Source: Zopfochytrium polystomum (taxonomy: Eukaryota; Chytridiomycota; Chytridiomycetes; Chytridiales; Chytridiaceae). From it: a DNA stretch of 30,624 bases. The position numbers and the translations under genes were made by a program. Under the pieces are notes generated by a model. It did not search any database. It was not told the DNA's origin and worked only from the letters and a program-made list of their open reading frames with translations. Below are positions 19,667 to 30,133 of the stretch, one piece after another (the stretch's first letter is position 1; the number at the start of each line of letters is the position of its first letter). The stretch covers positions 1 to 30,624 of the forward strand of contig JAIVFJ010000504.1 in assembly GCA_025765615.1 (NCBI GenBank), written 5' to 3'.

Positions 19667-22562
19667 ATGCCCAGTGCAGATACAAGAAGAAGCTCAGCCG
19701 TCTCGCGGCGACAGTCCACCGTCCAGACCAGCGGAACGAGACCAGCCTCAGGCGACGAACAGGGCCCAGCCGCCGCGAATGCCGGTGCGTCGGGCGCCGC
19801 ATCCAAAGCCGCGGCCGGCGGCCGGAACACCGAGCAGCAAAAGCTCGCGCGGGCCATCATACTCTTTGACTACATCGACCGCGAACAAGCGCGCGAAGCC
19901 GCCAGCCGCCGGATCCAGCAGGAGGCGCGGATGTGGGCCGGCCACGCGCGCGTGTCCAGCCGGTCGGCCGACATGGAGCGACGGCGACAGCAGCGCGAGC
20001 AGGAGGACGCCGAGCGGCGGTCGGCGGCGGCCGCACGACGACGGGAGGCCCTGGTCGGCATCCACGCTCCCGACATTTTGGTGCGCAGGAGCCGGTCGCC
20101 GCCGGCGAGGGCTACCGCGGCGGTCGCAAGGCCGGACGCGGGCGCGGGGTGGGATCGACCGTTGGCGACCTCTGCTTCGGCGTCGCCGCCGCAACCGGCA
20201 CCGCCGAATCCCATTGCTCGACAATTCAGCGTCGCCGCCCCAAACGTCGAAGTGCGCGCGCCGTCGACGTCCACCGGGCCGCCCGCGCTGCGGCGACAGC
20301 TGTCCATCTCGCTCAACCCCGAAAGCCGCGCCGGGAGCGTCAACCCCGCCGGCTCGCTGCCCGACGCGCGCTTCCCCGTCGCCACGGTGCGCTCGTTTTC
20401 GGCGTACAGCGCGCGGTCGAACCACAACGACCACGGCAGCGCCGTCGTGCTCCCGCCGGACGCCTCCTCCCTGACGCGGCAAGAGTTCCGGCGCCGCCGC
20501 TGGCTCCCTGTTCCCGTCGCCGGAGCCCCCGCGCGCGGGAAGGCGGCCGCTGTTCCGGAGCGCGGCCGTACCGGAAGCAGGCGGCGGAGCAGCATCGCGA
20601 ACGGCGAATGTGGAGCGCGCCACGCGCGCCGCCGCCGCCGCGGTACGAGGCGGATCCGGAGCTGTTGCGCGAGTCGAACCGGCGGCTGTACAGCGCGATC
20701 CGCGCGCTCAAGGATCGGAGGGAGGTGGAGCGGCAGCGCCGGCTGGAGGACAAGAGGAAGAAGGAGAGGAAAGCGGTCAACCCGGCCGTCATGACCGTGT
20801 TTCATTCCGAGGCGGCGTTCGCCGACTTTTTCGGCGAGGTACTCGCATCCGATGATGGAAAGCCAAAGAAGAAGCTGGTGAGCTGGGGAGCAGGAAGCTC
20901 TCTTTCATTATATTCTAATCGGCCCCAAACGCTTATTTTTTTTCTTTTCTTCTTGTGGCAGACCATTGAGGTGTTCCAGCACGTTGTCAGCGAGCGCCTG
21001 ATGCACAAAAAGAGCATGCTCCTGCAAGCAGAACGCAACCGCGAGCAGACGGTCATCCTGAGCAAAGTGCAGCACGGGACGCTGGCGGTACCCATCCCTC
21101 TCGACCACGCCGCGCCGTTCTTTGCCTCGGACCCTCCTTCGCCACCACCATCATGACCCGCAGACCCAGAGGCTGCGCCGGCCGCCGACGACGGCGGCGG
21201 TGCGGCGGCGGCGGCGCGGACCGCGTCCCACAGCTCGCTGCCGTCGTCGTCCCGCAGCCCGTCCGTGCTCACAAGACACGGTCGCCGGCACCGTCACCGC
21301 TGTCGCCGCCACGGTACCGACCGCGCCGGTCCCGCGCAGCAGCCACGCGCACAGCAGCCTCGGCAGCGGCAGCAGCAGCGCGGAACGCGCGAGCGGCTGC
21401 GGCGATGGCGACGGCCACAGTCGCGGCTGGCGGGGGTCGCGGCGCGGACTGGCGGTGGCGGCGACGGACGCGGGGGAGGCGAAGGAGCGGTGGCGGATAA
21501 GGCGGATGCAGCGGAGTGCGGTTGTTGGCGGGGGTTTGCGGAGGGAGAGGAGGGAAAGAGGAGGAGGAGGAGGATGATGACGATTGAAGATGGGGAGGGC
21601 AGGGGGAAGGTGGCGGTGCGGTCGCGGGGCTGGGGCGTGGGGAGTGGGAGGGGGTTGAAGACGGGTGGGAGAGACGCGGTCGAGCTGAACGAGGCGCGGA
21701 ACGATCACGGGCACGGAGGTGCAAAGGACAGGCGCCGCGGCAGTCTTCGCGGCGTTTCGCGGCCGGGGTCTGCGGCGACGGCGGGTGGTGGCGGCGCTGG
21801 CGGAAGGCGAAGCCGGCTCGGGTCGCTGTCGGTGCATCCCGGGGCACTGCAGCGCGGCCTGGCGAGCAGCGGCCGCCTTGACGAGGAAGATGAAACGGAA
21901 AAGGGCGGCGACGATGGCGACGACAATGACGACGGGCGGGCGGCGACGGCCATGGCGATGGCGCATCGTCCAGTGAGGCGGCCGGCGGCGAGCCGCAGCG
22001 ACGGCGGTTTTGCCCGTCGGCTGACGTTGCGCAGCTGCCGCGGGCTGGTGTCGCAGTTGCGCGAAGCCGGGTCGCGGAGCGCGCGTGAGCGCGCGAAGCA
22101 GCGCTTCGTCGTTGGCGGCGGCGGCGCAGCGGGTAACGGCACCGCGGGACGTGCTGTCACGTTTTCCAGGCAGCGCCAGTCCGAGTTGGCGCAAGGTCTC
22201 GCTGAGGAGGAGCCGAGCTGCCCGGCGCCAACAGCCCAGCCGAGAACAGTCTGTCGTCGAAGCAAGGCGTCCACGAGCAGGAAGACAACGCCAGCTCGTT
22301 CGACGCGGCTTACGCAAAACCGCCGGAGCGCGACGAACACCCGACCGCAAAACGCGCCCGCAGACGGCCAAAAAGAAGCGGTGGCAGCACATTGACTTTG
22401 TCGGCGTCGAGCGAGTTTAGCAGAACCATCGTGCCCGACAAAGTGGCGGCCGTCGACGGTCCATCGCGTCGTGGCTCGACAGAGTCGGCGCGGTGGGCTG
22501 AAGCAGAGCCGGTTTCCTTTCCAAAGTTGATGCAGAGTTTGGGGGCTAGGGCAGACGATTAG
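19667..22562 (+). CDS. Basic coiled-coil, low-complexity protein; frame unresolved in places
   Basis: It starts MPSADTRRSSAVSRRQS only 55 bp after the INTS11 stop. An early helical block has KLARAIILFDYIDREQAREA and a long R/E/Q/A-rich coiled coil. A Ser/Pro/Ala-rich linker leads to a second block: YEADPELLRESNRRLYSAIR, basic residues, then FHSEAAFADFFGEVL. A clear 84-nt intron (20878-20961, GTGAGC...TGGCAG) follows, and the next exon has TIEVFQHVVSERLMHKKSML. A second 84-nt intron (21088-21171) would remove an in-frame TGA. Acidic (DEEDETEKGGDDGDD) and glycine-rich segments come later. The end, with SFPKLMQSLGARADD and stop at 22560-22562, is in yet another frame. At least two frame changes (about 20.5 and 22.2 kb) have no obvious intron and may be sequence errors. 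No family is recognised. Confidence 0.45.
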
Positions 22563-22625
22563 GCAGAGTGGGAAAAAATAACGGGGATTTGATAAAGAGT
22601 AGCTGTCGTTTTATCTGTAACGTGC

Positions 22626-22631
22626 TTTATT
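22626..22631 (-). terminator. Polyadenylation signal of OXA1
   Basis: AATAAA on the minus strand, about 107 nt beyond the OXA1 stop codon. Confidence 0.45.
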
Positions 22632-22737
22632 AGAGGATCCTGTCCCGAGTTAAAACAGCAATTGGATCGCAAACGCCGTGGTCCACAAGCGGGTAGTTCC
22701 CCCCAACTACAAAAAAAAAACAGAAACCCCGCCTCAT

Positions 22738-24492
22738 TCACCGGGCCGCTCCGCTCACAACCGCAGCGGCCGCCGCCGAGCTCCTCTTCCCGGCCTCCCT
22801 AATCATTTTGAAGCTCGTCGACAGCGGCATGGGCGACACGATGGCCATTCCCGTCGACGCCGGCTGCTGCGCCTGGAGGTCTTTTCTGACCTCGGGGATG
22901 TTGAGCCAGCCGCGCACGGTGGGCTGCCGGAGGATCCAAAACTGCAGGAGCGTGAAAAAGTTGGACGACACCCAGTACATGAAGACGCCCTGGAAAAATG
23001 GAGGAGGGGGAGGGGAACAGTGAGTGTTTTTTTTTCGATCGGTCACCGGTTCGTGTTTGTTGAATATGCCGTGAAGGGCGTTAAGTACTTACAGCGGGCA
23101 TGGATGCCATCAAGGGGATGAAAATGACGGTCATGAAGCGGAACACGTTTTTCATGGTTCGTGCTTGCGATCCGGACGAGGCTTGGGCAGCCATTCCAGC
23201 CTGTTTTTCGCTCATGTTCAAAACCCAGATACCCCCCCCCCCCCCCCACCCCCCCCCCCCCCCCGCAAAAAACAGAATATTGCCCACCCCCGTCAAGAAC
23301 TCACCTCCAAAACAACCAGCATGGTGGTAGTCGCAACAATCGGAAGCAGGTACGTAGGGTCCGCGACGGTAAGATCCTTAAACCACAGAATGCCGCCGGT
23401 CTCAAACCCGGGCACCGGCAACTCCGCCATCGCGCGCAGGCCAAAAAAGAACGACATGAACACGGGGGCCTGGGTCAACCCCCACAACCCGGACAGCGGG
23501 TTCATCCCGTTCGCCTTGTACGTCGCCGACAGCTGTGTCACGAGCCGCTTCGCCTCCGCGTGGTTTCCTGCCTTGTGCGCCTGCGTCATCTTCTCCTGCA
23601 GCGGGCCGAGGACGGGGCGGAGGTTCTGCATTTTCGCGCCGACCGTCTGCGTCTTGACGACGACGGGGAACAGCAGGATTCGCGCGAGCACCGTCGTCGC
23701 GACAATCGTGCCCCACCAGGGGAGGCCCGTCGACACGTGGACGAGCTCGAGTGTCGCTTCGATCAGGCCGACAGGCGTCCAGTTGCAGAGGCCGAGCTTA
23801 GCAAGGTCGCCGAGCTGCGTGATGGCGGTGAGCGCTGGGGCTGAGGCGGAGGCGGAGGCGTCGGCCGCTGTGGCGAGGACTTCGGGGGTGAGGGTGGTGT
23901 CGAGGCGCGCGGTGAATTCTTGCGAGAGCGTCGGGTCCAGGGGCGTCGGGGTGGGGGTGACGGGCGCCGCGGTCGCGCTAGGGTTGACGTCGACGGCGGT
24001 GGTGGCGGCGGCGATCGGCGGAGAGGCCGCCGATGCCGTCGTCGCGGCGGCGGTGGGTTTGGCGGTCTCAGACGTTACCCAAAAGTAAGAGCGGCGTTGG
24101 AGCGGTGCTGCTAGTCGGGGTGTGCTCTTCGGAACTGATTCAGGATACAGATCGATGATCGGGCGACGGCTCACCTGGTGGCTATTACACCGAGTCGACG
24201 ACGGCGCTCGAGGCAAAAAACGGGTTGAAGAGAAGAACCGAGGCCGGCTAGTAGTAATGTGCTTTAGGGCGTTGGCAGGTTGATTGGAGGATTTAGGAAT
24301 GTAAGAGAGAGGAAGGAGGGAAGAGGCGAGCGACCAACAACTCACCGAGGAGACGGATGGCACGAGAGCCAGCAGCACGGAGCATTTGGTATTGGCTGCG
24401 GCAGGTAATCCCAACGACGTTCCAGCGGCGTTGTAGGCGGCGCCTGGGTTCTTGAATCCTGCGCGGACCGCGAAGGAGACGACGTTGTGCAT
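22738..24492 (-). CDS. OXA1: Mitochondrial inner-membrane insertase OXA1 (YidC/Oxa1 family), four exons
   Basis: OXA1 inserts mitochondrially made proteins such as Cox2 into the inner membrane. Exons are 24492-24346, 24261-23305, 23200-23093 and 22989-22738; all phases are 0 and give 487 residues. The first intron (84 nt) keeps the frame open if unspliced, so it is the least certain; the last two (104 and 103 nt) are clear. The N-terminus is rich in Arg, Ser and Ala without acids, and SRRPIIDLY...LQRRSYFW fits an import presequence. The insertase domain begins near LVHVSTGLPWWGTIVATTVL and has membrane segments there, at GLTQAPVFMSFFFGLRAM, at LLPIVATTTMLVVLE, and at FMTVIFIPLMASMPAGVFMY. The arginine in VLARILLFPVVV is the family's groove residue. 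An Ala-rich tail ends the protein; the long matrix coiled coil seen in yeast is weak here. Confidence 0.92.
23232..23264. repeat. Poly-C tract (33 nt with one A)
   Basis: A run of 33 C residues interrupted once (A at 23248). It lies inside an OXA1 intron and reads as poly-G in the transcript. Confidence 0.95.
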
Positions 24493-24698
24493 CCTTCGAC
24501 AAATTTTGACAAGGTGCACTCCAAAAACACCAAGTGTTGTGACTTTGTGGGTGCTTTATTACTACACTCGACAACGGCAAGACTCCACGGTAGTTGAAGT
24601 TTCGACATGCCAACTAATGATAAAAAACCATCATGCGTGAAAGAAGGAGGAGGCGGGAAATAATACCATGAAGTCGAACTCGAGGCAGCAAAGATATT

Positions 24699-26757
24699 TT
24701 ACGAAAACCTCGACTGTTTACTAATACCCTGCGCAGAGGAAGACGAGCTCCCCTGGTACATGGCCATCAACGCGGACTGCTTCCTAACTCCTCCAGACGG
24801 ACTCGAGTAGTCCGCAACGTAAACTTGCCGCTGCACTGCCAGACCTGCGACGGTCGATTTGACCGACGCGCGCGTCTCTCGACTCTTGATTGACCCATGG
24901 GCAGTGTGGGTTTCCTGCGCGAGCGACGTCAAAACGGTCCAGTCAGCCGCGGGAATCACGGAGGGCACCAACGCGGCCCACGCGGGGGGTAGTTTGCAGC
25001 GCTTCGACGTCAAACGTGGCCGGCATCGGAACGGTGCCTGCCTCGCCCGCATCACCGGCCAGCCCGACTGCGGCCAGGATCGCCGAGCGGTCTGCATCGT
25101 ACGTTTCGGACGCGCTCCGCCAAATTTCAGTCCAGTGGTCAGCAAGCAAGCGTTGGCCGTCCGAAATGCGGGACCTCTCCGCCAGGTTCATCGCCTCGCG
25201 GACCCGGTCGACTGTTCGTAGCCGAAGGAGCTCGACAACCACCTGCGGATTTCGGCGACGGCCGCCCGCTGGGATGTTTTCTGCACGGATCCATTGGAGA
25301 GAGAGAACGACCGGGATGGTGTCTGCCGTTCCCCCACGTCCCCTCTCGCTATCAATGGATTGATAGCTGCAGTTGACTTGCAGCGCTTCGAATTCGCCAA
25401 AGTTAACTTTTTTCTCGTCAATAGCAAGGTCGACAACAAAGTCGCGCCGCTCTTCGGCAAAGAGGCTGCCAAAGTCCACAGATCCCTTCTTCCCTCCATC
25501 CGTGATAGTTTTTGGGAAAGGGGTCTCGATTTTGACGATTCTCACGGCGGCAGGAGTTTCCAGGCACACTTTTGCTTGGGAGAACAAGGTCGACTTGAAT
25601 GCTCCGAGGCACCCAGCAAAGGCATCTTGAATTGTATCGTTAGCCTCAACAAACGCGTAGGAGCCGGTGGTGCCGGCGAGTTTGGTCAGGACAGTGTCGT
25701 CAGCGTCCTCGCCGAAGCCGAACGTAAAAATGGGTACCGCTTGATTCCGGGAACGATTAATGATCGGATGGTACCTCTCAATGCTGACTTTGGGGTAGTC
25801 GGCTCCGTCGCTCAGCAAGAGAAGCGCTGAAGCCGGATTTCTTCCGCTTCGCGCCGCAAGAATGCTTAGCCCCATGTCAACGCCCTTGTACATGCAGGTT
25901 CCCCCTTGAATTTGGAGATTTTCGGCAATGGCAAACAGCCGTGACCCTTCGCCGCATTTGAGAAAGGCAGACTGCTTCATGGCAGAATCAGCAAACGAGA
26001 CAATGGACAACCGGTCTGTCGGTGTCAGCGTCGAAATGATGTACTTGAGCGCAAGCTTGACGGATTCCAGCTTGGAGCCGCTCATGCTACCGGACACGTC
26101 TACGACGGCCACAATGTCGACGTTTGTGTGGACCGTCTCCGACCGAGGAGCGCTTGGAATGCGGAGGCTCACCAGCGCGGTGGCCGATGCTGGCGCGGAG
26201 CCCGGCGGCGTTGGGCAGATCGAGTCGTACTCGGCGACGACGGAGACCGCCGGTTGAAGCACGACGACAAAATCGTTTTCGGTCTCGGCTGGGCGATCGT
26301 TTGCGGGCTCCGCAGCTGGACGTTCGGCCACGGGGGTCGTCGATCAGAGGGGGTGCAACGTGGGACGAGGTGGGCGCGTAGGGCGATGCGGCTACGTGGG
26401 ACGAGGTGGGTGCGTTGGGCGATGCGGTGGTAACAAGGCCTCCGGTAACGGGTATCCGTGGTAGCTCACAGGCCGTGCAAAGGGCGCTGCCGCTGGGGGG
26501 GCTGTGGTTCCCAGAACGAAAGGAACCCTGCATGTTGGGCACCTGAAAGCCGGAGTGGAGGACTCTCGTCAGAAAAAAGGTAGGGCGGTCGGAAGCAGTG
26601 TTTTTCTTCAAATAAACACTCACACGAGGTTTCCCGAGCTGACGCAGCTATTGTAGCAGGCCAGGTGGAGCTGGTGTCCACAGCCAGGGTTGATGAGCGG
26701 CTCCCCGCCTCGGAGCGCCATGCCGGCCAGGCACACGGAGCAAGTTTCGGCCGGGGC

Positions 26758-26791
<34 letters not shown>

Positions 26792-26896
26792 GAGGATTTA
26801 GAAAGAGGGGGAGGCACGGCTCTCCCACCCGCCTCGCCGCTTGCTTCAGCTCCCTGCAGATCTCTCACTCACTCACTCTCTCTCTCTCTCTGTTTC

Positions 26897-26939
<43 letters not shown>

Positions 26940-27037
26940 GGCGACGCACGGGCCATCATCGAGCGGCGATTCGGTGCTGCCGAGCGCGGCAACGAGGACG
27001 GGTTCGACGACGGCGAAGTCCACCACGACGACCACAT
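24699..27037 (-). CDS. RING finger plus von Willebrand A domain protein (probable E3 ligase)
   Basis: Exon 1 is 27037-26939 (MWSSWWTSPSSNPSSLPRSA...), exon 2 is 26757-26624 and exon 3 starts at 26542. The introns (181 and 81 nt) have agreeing phases. Splicing completes a C3H2C3 RING: CSVC, then CGHQLHLAC, a second cysteine region, and CPTCRVPF. A Ser/Pro linker leads to a vWA domain with a full metal site: DVSGSMSGS, the Thr in GGTCMYKG, and the Asp in LLSDGAD. The C-terminal part matches RING-vWA proteins of the plant WAV3 type, with VVVELLRLRTVDRVREAMNL. RING modules recruit E2 enzymes, so ubiquitin ligase activity is expected; the target is unknown. Single-base frame breaks occur at G runs 26495-26501, 26332-26336 and 24984-24989. 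Alternatively, a GTGAGC...GCGGAG intron could bypass the first two. The last frame ends at 24699. Confidence 0.82.
26761..26790. repeat. (AC)n microsatellite at an intron 3' end
   Basis: Fifteen AC units (GT on the transcribed strand) lie directly before the CAG acceptor of the RING-vWA gene. Confidence 0.95.
26860..26936. repeat. (CT)n microsatellite at an intron 5' end
   Basis: A long imperfect CT tract (GA on the transcribed strand). It begins right at the donor of the same RING-vWA intron, so the donor reads GTGAGAGAGA. Confidence 0.95.
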
Positions 27038-27189
27038 GTGCTTGATGATGATTGTTGGGGTGCTGGCCGGGGGGTTGAGGTTCTTGCTTTGCTGCTGTTT
27101 GCTTTCTTTCGGTTTGTGGCTTTGGGGCTGGGGTGGCCGTCGCCGACACACAAACCCAGTATTTATGAGGGTGAGGGGGCGGACACTCC

Positions 27190-27255
27190 CACACACACAC
27201 ACGCACACACACACACACACACACACACTACTCTCTCTCTCTCTGTCTCTCTCTG
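27190..27255. repeat. Compound (AC)n-(CT)n microsatellite
   Basis: About 19 AC units with one G interruption, followed by about 10 CT units. It lies about 150 bp upstream of the RING-vWA start codon. Confidence 0.95.
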
Positions 27256-27645
27256 CATGCACATGATTTGCAGACTGTGCCACACAAAATACAAAACAAA
27301 AAATGATGAAACAAAAGAAAAAAGAAGTAACACGTGGAAGAGGATCCTGTTTTCTAACTTCGAAAGTTGCCTGCGGCTAACGGAGAGGATCCGAGCCATG
27401 CACCGCCTCTGGATTTAGTCGCTTCTTGTTTTGTGTTGCGTCAATCATCTGGCACATGGAGCATAGAGCGCACACTACCAAAATGAAAAGAAAAGAAAAA
27501 AAAAAAAACACGCAAAACATGGCTGGGAACAACATAAGTCTCTGTCTGTCTGTCGGGGAAGAATGTATTCTCTCTCATTAACCCACTCACTCCAACCACC
27601 ACAACCGCCATCATGATCCACAAATGTTTGATCGGACTCTCTCGC
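27256..27645. other. Non-coding stretch between thiolase and RING-vWA gene
   Basis: No gene is visible. It holds the thiolase 3' UTR (minus strand), an A-rich run at 27488-27509, and presumably the RING-vWA promoter. Confidence 0.5.
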
Positions 27646-29592
27646 TCAGCACTTTTCAATAACAACCGCAATGCCCTGTCCTCCGCCAATGCAAGCCGCG
27701 CCGATTGCGTACCGGCCATTGATCCGGCGCAGGTCGTGCGCGAGGTGCCCCATGATGCGCGCACCGCTCGCGCCGAGCGGGTGGCCTGGCACGGAAGAGG
27801 GGGCGGGGGCGCGAAGGAAAAAAGAGCAGACGGTGAGTTCGGTTTCCCCAAAATACATTGGTTGGGAAGGAGCGCAGATGAACTTGATGGGACTCCGTCA
27901 GACTCACCCAGCGCAATGGCTCCTCCGTTGATGTTCGTGATGTCCCTGTTCAGACCGAGCTCCTTCTCCACCGCCAAGTACTGCACAGCGAACGCCTCGT
28001 TCACCTCGATGCGCGACATGTCGCCCAACGACAGGCCGGCGCGCTTGAGCGCCCCACGGATCGCCGGGACCGGTCCGATGCCCATGATCGTCGGCTCGAC
28101 GCCGACGTAGTACCAGCTGAGGATTTCGGCGAGCGGCTTGAGGTTGTACTGCTTGACCGCCGACTCTGACGCCAGAATGACGGATGCAGCACCATCCGAG
28201 ATACCAGACGCGTTGCTAGATGGTCGAGAGTTAGGAAACGCAGTAAACGGCAGTGCCCCATTGGAAGAAACCAAAGTCGGATCTGTGTTGTATATAAAAC
28301 ATACCCAGCGGGTAACAAAACCCGTGTCCTTGATAAAGACCGAGGGGAGCTTTGCGAGCGACTCCGCAGTTGTCTGGGGACGAGGGTGTTCGTCGACCTT
28401 GAACACTTCAACACCCTTTCGGGTCTTGATCTCAATGGGAGTGATCTCAGCATCATAAATGCCAGCCGCAGAGGCTGTTTGGTGTATGCGAAAGAATCCA
28501 TATTTGTTAGCACAAGGCGAGGCGGGCCTCGCCGCTCCACCTCACCTTTCGCCCACCGCTGCTGAGTCAGGGCAGCGTAAGCGTCGGCGTCCTGACGCGT
28601 CAGATTGAACTGTTTCCCAAGATTCTCAGCCGTGATACCCATCGGCGTTTGGGTGGGTACTGGTCCACGAGTGCGTGAGCAAGTGAATCTTCCAGCTTCA
28701 GACTGCAAAAATCATTCAGCCAATCAGTTCCGAAAACCTTTATCGCAAGGAAGGTCCAAGAACTCAACTCGACACCGTATTTCGCCCCAGTCCTTCCACC
28801 ACGAAGAACGTGCGGTGCCTGGCTCATGCTTTCCGTGCCACCAGTCAACACGATGGAGGCTTCGCCCGTGATGATTTCTTGCGCGCCATTGATCATGGCC
28901 TGGAATCCAGATCCACAAAGACGGTTGATCGTCAGGGCGGGAGCTTCGATCTTCAGCCCAGCCCGATGACCGACGTGGCGTGCGAGATACGGCGCGTCTG
29001 AGGTAATGTCGGTCAATTGCACGCAAAGGCTGCGAAAGACGGAACGGCAGCAGCTTTACCCTTTGACGTCTGCAGAACGTTTCCGTAAATCACGGACTCC
29101 ACAGGGGTTCCAGCCGGCAGCTCCTTGACAGCAGCGGCAGACGCGATGCCACCCAACTCGTTTGCAGTCAGGTGGGCGAGCTTGCCGCCGAAGGTGCCGA
29201 AAGCCTGGATGTGTATAGGATGGTACGAGGGCGAAGGGATGACACGTGAGACGCCCGAAAGGAGGTTGAAAGAGTCAGGTGGCAGGCTCGACGACGTACT
29301 GTTCGTTTAGCGGCAACTGCGTTGTAAAATTACAAGGAAAAGAAAGCGTGAGCGGTGCAACAGGGGATCAACATGATGGAGGTGTTTGCAAGTCGGAGAG
29401 GGACTCCATATTCCCCTAATCGACCAGGCGATCCTTCGAGCAGATGCAACCAGCCAACAGAGCAGCGTGCTCAGGTCGAGCCGAGCCACATCTGCCACAA
29501 CTGCCCCTCCCTCCCGCATGGCTACTTGGTCACGTCGCCGCCACAACCGCGATGCACGACGTACCGACGAAGACTTTGGGGCGCGCGGACAT
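27646..29592 (-). CDS. ACAA2: 3-ketoacyl-CoA thiolase, ACAA2 type, eight exons
   Basis: This enzyme cleaves 3-ketoacyl-CoA with CoA to acetyl-CoA and a shortened acyl-CoA, the last step of beta-oxidation. Exons are 29592-29565, 29316-29300 (17 nt), 29204-29060, 28997-28769, 28702-28546, 28474-28305, 28215-27908 and 27785-27646. They total 1194 nt, equal to human ACAA2 (397 aa). The N-terminus [15 protein letters not shown] arises only by using the 17-nt exon. Catalytic residues are the Cys in NRLCGSGFQ, the His in [10 protein letters not shown] and the second Cys in [21 protein letters not shown] and [13 protein letters not shown] are also present. There is no C-terminal peroxisomal SKL-type signal, and mitochondrial location is inferred from the ACAA2 match. 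Two compensating one-base frame breaks occur near 28655 (GGGTGGG) and 28305 (ACCCGC), probably sequence errors. Confidence 0.9.
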
Positions 29593-30001
29593 TGTGCTGG
29601 CGACAATAGGAATGGTTTGGAGTGTGGGAACGGGGGGGTTTTTTTTTTTTTTTGTTTGTTTTTTATATTTTTTGGGTTTCGCCCCCCCACGAGGCGTTTC
29701 CCCCGAAAACCCTTACGCTCTGACAGAATGATGACGTCACTGACGTGCTGAGGCGGCACCAACCATTACAAATAACCGTCCGTCTAGCGGCTCCTTCACA
29801 AGAACATGCACCCAGTGCGCTAGTACCCACGAGCGGGGAAGCGGGAAATCTGCAATCCCGCGAGTTGTCGCACTGACCTGCGAGAAACGACTGTGGCTTA
29901 CAAACCCTGGACCGGCAGATCTTTTCTGGGGGCAACAGCCGACGAACGACAACAGTACCAGACGGAAAGTATGGAAGGAGAGACCACGTGTATGGAGCGT
30001 T

Positions 30002-30040
<39 letters not shown>

Positions 30041-30133
30041 GTGTGTGTTGGTGGTGGTTTTAATAATTGCGCTCGGCAAACCTTGTGGTTCGGACTACCA
30101 TGTCTGCTGTAGAGCGGAGATTGAAATGAAAAA
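29593..30133. other. Non-coding stretch upstream of thiolase
   Basis: No gene is visible. It has a T-rich run (about 29639-29675) close to the thiolase start and a GT microsatellite. The thiolase promoter must be here. Confidence 0.5.
30004..30039. repeat. (GT)n microsatellite
   Basis: About 18 GT units, followed by a short TGTGTGTTG tail. Confidence 0.95.

Noticed and set aside
21151..22395. 413-codon minus-strand frame and several plus-strand frames of 100-370 codons
   Set aside because: Extreme GC content keeps all frames open. The plus-strand acidic and serine-rich segments and the clear terminal exon favour a plus-strand gene; the minus frame is Arg/Pro/Ala noise.
24120..24190. Extra OXA1 intron starting GTGAGC (complement of about 24172)
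   Set aside because: The available acceptor gives the wrong phase and an immediate stop, whereas reading through keeps a presequence-like frame.
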